64,000 bases of DNA. It comes from Bombella apis (lineage in GTDB: Bacteria > Pseudomonadota > Alphaproteobacteria > Acetobacterales > Acetobacteraceae). Location of the stretch: positions 438,287 to 502,286 of the forward strand of contig NZ_JAGJTM010000004.1 of NCBI RefSeq assembly GCF_018221685.1, read 5' to 3'. The position numbers and the translations under genes are program-made. The notes under the pieces were generated by a model. That model was not told where the DNA came from and made no database searches. It worked only from the letters and a program-made list of their open reading frames with translations. Below, one piece after another: positions 60,023-64,000 of this stretch (positions within the stretch are counted from its first letter, which is position 1; each line of letters starts with the position of its first letter).

Positions 60023-60973
60023 ATGCCAGATACTGCACCGTCTCGTCCGCATACTTCCATTTTTCATCAGGAATGGTGGCTTGCTACGGCCAGTCGGCAG
60101 GCAGTGTCCTTCATTGATGTGGAAATGGGGGGCAGGGTTGTTTCCCGTTTTCCTTTCGTAATGAAAAAGAGGCTTGGCTCTCCTGTCATCAGGATGCCCA
60201 AATATACCCGCACGCTGGGGCCGGATTTTGCTCTGCCACCATCAAAAACATTTCGCCAGGAGCAAAATATCAGGCATGTCGTGGACAGGACCGTTGCCAG
60301 CCTGCCCAAATATCATGGTGTCCATTTCTATCTGGACCCCGACAATGCGTCCTCCTTTGCGTTCAGGCTGGCTGGGTTCAGGGTGTACCAGGATTTCACC
60401 TTCCGCATCATGCCTGAAAAAACGCTGGACATGGCCTGGCAGGATTGTGACCAGAAGACCCGCAACCTCATCCGCACGGCGGATAAAAAACTCACTGTCC
60501 AGCAGTCTGGGGATGTGGCTCCGTTCATCGACCTGGTCAGGCAGGAACTGCCACAGAACCATCATGACTATGCCCTGCTGGAAGACCTGTTTACGGAGGC
60601 CCGTAATCGGGACCAGGCCATGGCGCTCTATGCTCATGATGGGGGCGTGCCCGTCTCGGCAGCCCTGCTCGTCTGGGATGACAGGGTGCTGTACTACTGG
60701 CAGGCCGTCCGTGTCCGCCGCTCCAGAGTGCCGGGCATGAACATGCTGCTGATCTGGAAGGCGATCGAGGAAGCCAAGAGGCGCAACCTGATTTTTGATT
60801 TCGATGGTTTCGGGTCTGTCAGAACGGCCAAGATGCTGGCCAGTTTCGGGCAGAAGCCGGTCATAAGGCCGGAAATCCGCTTCGAGACGCCCCTTTACGC
60901 CATGAAGTGCCGTCTCATCAATGTTGTCCGGCGGCATGTGCTCAGGAAGTACCGGGGTTACGATCTTTTCTGA
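60023..60973 (+). CDS. FemAB/GNAT-like acyltransferase
   Basis: A 316-residue protein resembling the FemAB-like or BioF2-like branch of the GNAT fold. The N-terminal half (FHQEWWLATASR, RFPFVMKKRLG, MPKYTRTLGPDF) and C-terminal half (AMALYAHDGGVPVSAALLVWDD, YYWQAVRVRRSRVPGMNMLLIWKAIEEAKRR, FDFDGFGS) look like the two GNAT-type lobes. Members attach amino acids or acyl groups to murein precursors or polysaccharides; substrate unknown. The ribosome site is weak, and the upstream region AT-rich. Possibly acquired. Confidence 0.65.
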   Translation: MPDTAPSRPHTSIFHQEWWLATASRQAVSFIDVEMGGRVVSRFPFVMKKRLGSPVIRMPKYTRTLGPDFALPPSKTFRQEQNIRHVVDRTVASLPKYHGVHFYLDPDNASSFAFRLAGFRVYQDFTFRIMPEKTLDMAWQDCDQKTRNLIRTADKKLTVQQSGDVAPFIDLVRQELPQNHHDYALLEDLFTEARNRDQAMALYAHDGGVPVSAALLVWDDRVLYYWQAVRVRRSRVPGMNMLLIWKAIEEAKRRNLIFDFDGFGSVRTAKMLASFGQKPVIRPEIRFETPLYAMKCRLINVVRRHVLRKYRGYDLF

Positions 60974-61165
60974 GGTCATCATCTGGCCCTAGTTCCGGGG
61001 TGGTGGCGCTGATTAGGATTGGCTTTTCCACCACGATTGGGGTAGGAAATCCCTTACGGGGAGAGCTGCGTTCAGGGCGTGGCCGCCATTCCATGTAGCG
61101 AGCCGGAGCATTGGGCACAGCCTGTGCGGAGCCGGGTCACAGACAGATTGACGAGGTTTGAATTC

Positions 61166-62986
61166 ATGCATCAGTACCGTACCCATTTCTGCAACGCCCT
61201 GCGTGCTGATGATGCAGGCAGGACCGTACGGCTGTCGGGCTGGATTCACAGCAAGCGTGACCATGGCGGGCTGCTCTTCATCGACCTGCGGGACAATTAT
61301 GGCGTGACGCAGATCGTCGTTCCGTCCGAAGGGGCGCTGCTGGAACAGGCCGAGCGTCTGCGGGTGGAGAGCGTCATCACCGTGACGGGTGAGGTCGTGG
61401 TGCGTGAGGAGGGGCAGCGCAACCCTTCCCTGCCAACGGGTGATGTGGAGGTCCGGGCCAGCGGGATTGACGTGCAGTCCCGGGCGGAGGTTCTGCCCTT
61501 CCAGGTGGCCGGGCAGGAGAACTATCCCGAGGACCTGCGCCTGAAATACCGTTACATCGACCTGCGCCGGGAGAAGATGCACCGCAACATCATGCTGCGC
61601 AGCCAGGTCATCACCAGCCTGCGCCGCCGCATGGTCGAGCAGGGCTTCACGGAATTCCAGACTCCCATCCTGACGGCCTCCTCCCCAGAAGGCGCACGGG
61701 ACTTCCTCGTTCCGGCCCGTCTGCATCCCGGCAAGTTCTACGCCCTGCCGCAGGCTCCGCAGCAGTTCAAGCAGCTGGCGATGGTGGCCGGGTTCGACCG
61801 TTATTTCCAGATCGCCCCCTGCTTCCGTGATGAGGCCTCCCGTGCGGACCGCAGCCCTGGCGAGTTCTATCAGCTCGATTTCGAGATGTCCTTCGTCACG
61901 CAGGAAGACATTTTCAGCGTGCTGGAGCCGGTTCTGGCTGGCGTGTTCAACGAATTCACACCGGAAGGCTGGAAGATCACGGACGGGGCCTTCCCCCGCA
62001 TCCCGTATGCCGATGCGATGCGGGATTACGGGTCCGACAAGCCGGACCTCCGCAACCCGCTCATCATCAGGGACGTGACGGAACAGTTCGCTGACTCCGG
62101 TTTCGGTCTGTTCGCCCGCATTGCAGCCTCTGGTGGCCGTGTGCGTGCCATCCCCGCACCGGGTGCGGGCAGCCGCCCCCGGGCGTTCTTCGACAAGCTC
62201 AATAACTGGGCACGGGATCAGGGGGCCGGGGGCCTCGGTTACATCATTTTTGATGAGGAAGGTGGCAAGGGGCCGATCGCCAAGAACCTGGAAGCTGACC
62301 GTGTCGAGAAAATCCGTGAAATCTGCGGCCTGAAGGCCGGTGATGCGGTCTTCTTTGCAGCGGGCAAGGGGGATGAGGTCGTCAAGTTCTCCGGCGTGGT
62401 GCGGACGAAGGTGGCGACCGATCTGGATCTCATCGAGAAGAATGCCTTCCGCTTCTGCTGGGTCGTGGACTTCCCGATGTATGAGCGCAACGAGGAAACG
62501 GGCGAGATCGACTTCTCCCACAATCCGTTCTCCATGCCGCAGGGCGGTCTGGAAGCCCTGAACACGCAGGACCCGCTGACCATCAAGGCCTATCAGTACG
62601 ACATCGTCTGTAACGGTGTGGAGCTGTCCTCCGGTGCCGTGCGTAACCACCTGCCGGACGTGATGCTGCGGGCCTTCGAGATCGCCGGTTATGGCCCGGA
62701 TGTGGTGGAGGCCCGCTTTGGCGGGATGCTCAATGCGTTTCGTTATGGTGCCCCGCCGCATGGTGGCGCTGCGCCGGGTGTGGACCGTATCGTCATGCTG
62801 CTGGCCGATGAGCCGAACATCCGTGAGGTCATTCTCTTCCCGCTGAACCAGAGCGGTGAGGACCTGATGATGGAAGCTCCGGCTCCGGTCGAGCCTGCCC
62901 GCCTGAAGGAACTTTCCCTCAAGCTGGACCTGCCCAAGCCGAAGCCCTCCGCTGGTGGCAGCAAAGCTCAGGAAAAGCAGGGCTGA
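61166..62986 (+). CDS. aspS: Aspartate-tRNA ligase
   Basis: Charges tRNA-Asp; 606 residues, the bacterial size with the GAD insertion (about 290-420). The N-terminal OB-fold anticodon domain ([23 protein letters not shown]) is followed by class II motif 1 around [20 protein letters not shown], motif 2 [19 protein letters not shown] and motif 3 [13 protein letters not shown]. The start at 61166 ([12 protein letters not shown]) is the family start; AGGTTTG lies upstream. A terminator follows. Confidence 0.95.
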   Translation: MHQYRTHFCNALRADDAGRTVRLSGWIHSKRDHGGLLFIDLRDNYGVTQIVVPSEGALLEQAERLRVESVITVTGEVVVREEGQRNPSLPTGDVEVRASGIDVQSRAEVLPFQVAGQENYPEDLRLKYRYIDLRREKMHRNIMLRSQVITSLRRRMVEQGFTEFQTPILTASSPEGARDFLVPARLHPGKFYALPQAPQQFKQLAMVAGFDRYFQIAPCFRDEASRADRSPGEFYQLDFEMSFVTQEDIFSVLEPVLAGVFNEFTPEGWKITDGAFPRIPYADAMRDYGSDKPDLRNPLIIRDVTEQFADSGFGLFARIAASGGRVRAIPAPGAGSRPRAFFDKLNNWARDQGAGGLGYIIFDEEGGKGPIAKNLEADRVEKIREICGLKAGDAVFFAAGKGDEVVKFSGVVRTKVATDLDLIEKNAFRFCWVVDFPMYERNEETGEIDFSHNPFSMPQGGLEALNTQDPLTIKAYQYDIVCNGVELSSGAVRNHLPDVMLRAFEIAGYGPDVVEARFGGMLNAFRYGAPPHGGAAPGVDRIVMLLADEPNIREVILFPLNQSGEDLMMEAPAPVEPARLKELSLKLDLPKPKPSAGGSKAQEKQG

Positions 62987-63020
62987 TTCTGGTTCTCTGA
63001 TCTGTTGATCTGATCCGGGC

Positions 63021-63055
63021 AAGGCTGGGGCGGCGCGATCCGCTCCGGCCTTTTT
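63021..63055 (+). terminator. Intrinsic terminator after aspS
   Basis: AAGGCTGGGGCGG (63021-63033) pairs with CCGCTCCGGCCTT (63040-63052) with two G-U pairs, followed by T to 63055. Confidence 0.8.
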
Positions 63056-63121
63056 CGTGTCAGGTGTTTCTTCCTGCGCCGCTCTGTCCCATTCTGGGAA
63101 AGAAAGGGAAGGAGACCTGTC

Positions 63122-63937
63122 ATGAATTTTGATGAGATCATGCCGGATTATGTGCCGGAAATTGCACCGGCCGTACGGGAGGAGGTCATGACCATCCTGC
63201 GTCAGATCGAGCGGGACCATGATGTTGACATCCTGTTCGCCGTGGAGAGCGGCAGCCGTGCCTGGGGCTTTCCCTCACCGGACAGTGACTACGATGTCCG
63301 CTTCATCTACCGTCACAGGCTGGACTGGTACCTGTCCCTGAAGCCGGGCCGGGACGTGATCGAGCTGCCCATTTCCGATGATCTGGACGTGAATGGCTGG
63401 GACCTGCGCAAGGCCCTGAACCTGCTGACGAAACCCAATCCAACCCTGATGGAGTGGCTGGTCAGCCCGGTGCGTTATCTGTGGCGGGAGGAAGCGGATG
63501 AGCTGGCTGCTTTTGCCAGACAGGTCGAAGCTGGACTGAGCTGCCAGCTTCACTACCTGAATCTGGGCCGCAACAGCTGGAGACGGGCGATCCGGGAGGA
63601 TGGCAGCACGCATTACAAGCGGCTCTTCTATGCACTTCGTCCAGCCATGGCCTTACGCTGGATGCGCCTGCATGAGCATGGCCAGCCTCCGATGAACTTT
63701 CAGGCCCTCTGTCAGGGCTGCGACCTTCCGGCCGCCGTGCTCAGGCCCATCCGGGAGCTGCTGCACCTCAAGTCCAGAAGCCGGGAGCAGCAGAGCGGCC
63801 CCTCCATTCCTGCCGTGAATGAGCTGATCGAAGCCGAATTCGCCCATGCCGAGGCCATGACCCTGCCAAGGCCGGGCATGGACGTGCATGAGCAGGCCGA
63901 AGCCTTGTTTCGGAAGCTGGTGAAAGCCGAGTTCTAG
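63122..63937 (+). CDS. Nucleotidyltransferase (RlaP/COG3541-like)
   Basis: A 271-residue protein of the polymerase-beta superfamily. Catalytic signature: FAVESGSRAWGFPSPDSDYD followed by VRFIY, i.e. GS-x-AWGF...DSDYDVR with two metal-binding Asp. The third acidic position is likely in DVIELPISDDLDVNGWDL. Helical C-terminus. The family has been linked to RNA repair or unknown roles; substrate here unknown. GGAAGGAGACC precedes the ATG. Its 3' end overlaps the convergent exonuclease gene by four bases. Confidence 0.82.
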   Translation: MNFDEIMPDYVPEIAPAVREEVMTILRQIERDHDVDILFAVESGSRAWGFPSPDSDYDVRFIYRHRLDWYLSLKPGRDVIELPISDDLDVNGWDLRKALNLLTKPNPTLMEWLVSPVRYLWREEADELAAFARQVEAGLSCQLHYLNLGRNSWRRAIREDGSTHYKRLFYALRPAMALRWMRLHEHGQPPMNFQALCQGCDLPAAVLRPIRELLHLKSRSREQQSGPSIPAVNELIEAEFAHAEAMTLPRPGMDVHEQAEALFRKLVKAEF

Positions 63938-64000
63938 GAAAGGCTGACCACTACCGGCACATGGTCGGATGGCTTTTCCCGTCCCCGTTCGTCCTTGTCG
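63934..64000 (-). CDS. Exonuclease III family, C-terminal fragment
   Basis: The 3' end of a minus-strand gene running off the window. The last 22 codons read GREKPSDHVPVVVSLS before the stop; SDHVP is the conserved catalytic SDH motif of exonuclease III/EEP nucleases. Only the end is visible, so the exact member (xth or another EEP nuclease) is uncertain. Confidence 0.7.
   Translation of the reverse strand, partial: DKDERGREKPSDHVPVVVSLS

Noticed and set aside
61013..63220. 735-codon minus-strand open frame over aspS
   Set aside because: Entirely antisense to aspS, which has all three class II motifs.

Overview
The window is GC-rich chromosomal DNA, almost fully coding on both strands. It looks like an acetic acid bacterium (Acetobacteraceae, Alphaproteobacteria). 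The supporting gene content is a Tat-type gluconolactonase-like protein, an OprB-type porin, an IalB-family protein, a class II NAD-type isocitrate dehydrogenase beside citrate synthase and aconitase, an RNase E with an acidic insertion in its S1 domain, and mreBCD-mrdA-rodA. The genus cannot be fixed from the sequence alone; sugar-rich, insect-associated lineages are plausible.

Layout. 0-10 kb: a globin-coupled chemoreceptor, a small acidic protein of unknown function, two tandem short AspT-like transporters followed by a periplasmic asparaginase (a likely asparagine/aspartate module), a gluconolactonase-like protein, a GIY-YIG/DUF4357 protein, phosphoglycerate mutase and an HdeD-like membrane protein. 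10-19 kb: a TCA block (isocitrate dehydrogenase diverging from gltA-acnA), an IalB-like protein, a Bcr/CflA-type efflux pump and proA. 19-20.1 kb is a scar: two perfect 36-bp direct repeats 30 bp apart (CRISPR-like geometry, no cas genes), two small membrane ORFs and an internally deleted SDR pseudogene. 20-25.7 kb: two tandem 509-residue outer-membrane barrel paralogues, an amino-acid permease and a half-size EamA transporter. 25.8-29.8 kb: an OprB porin / beta-propeller / DyP-type peroxidase operon behind two good Fur-box matches. 29.8-32 kb: an AT-rich island with a HEPN-domain protein, next to the 3' end of a tRNA-Arg(CCG).

32-45 kb is housekeeping: a lipoprotein hydrolase, polA, an aberrant SCO-like protein, a phosphoglycolate phosphatase-like HAD, purD, xseA, a small lipoprotein, rne with a long leader, and a Tat-exported cell-wall amidase. 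45-46.8 kb carries leuA behind a readable attenuator: a leucine-rich 14-residue leader peptide followed by an intrinsic terminator. 47-53 kb is the rod-shape operon mreB-mreC-mreD-mrdA-rodA with a clear promoter before mreB. 53-64 kb holds a LysE exporter, glyQS, a DUF2076 protein, a Rieske-FAD oxidoreductase, a FemAB/GNAT-like protein, aspS, a nucleotidyltransferase and the 3' end of an exonuclease III gene.

The least explained parts are the 36/30 repeat scar, the HEPN island at the tRNA, the short AspT-like tandem with its duplicated hairpin leaders, and the iron-box porin/propeller/peroxidase operon. All functional calls come from reading motifs; no database search was possible.
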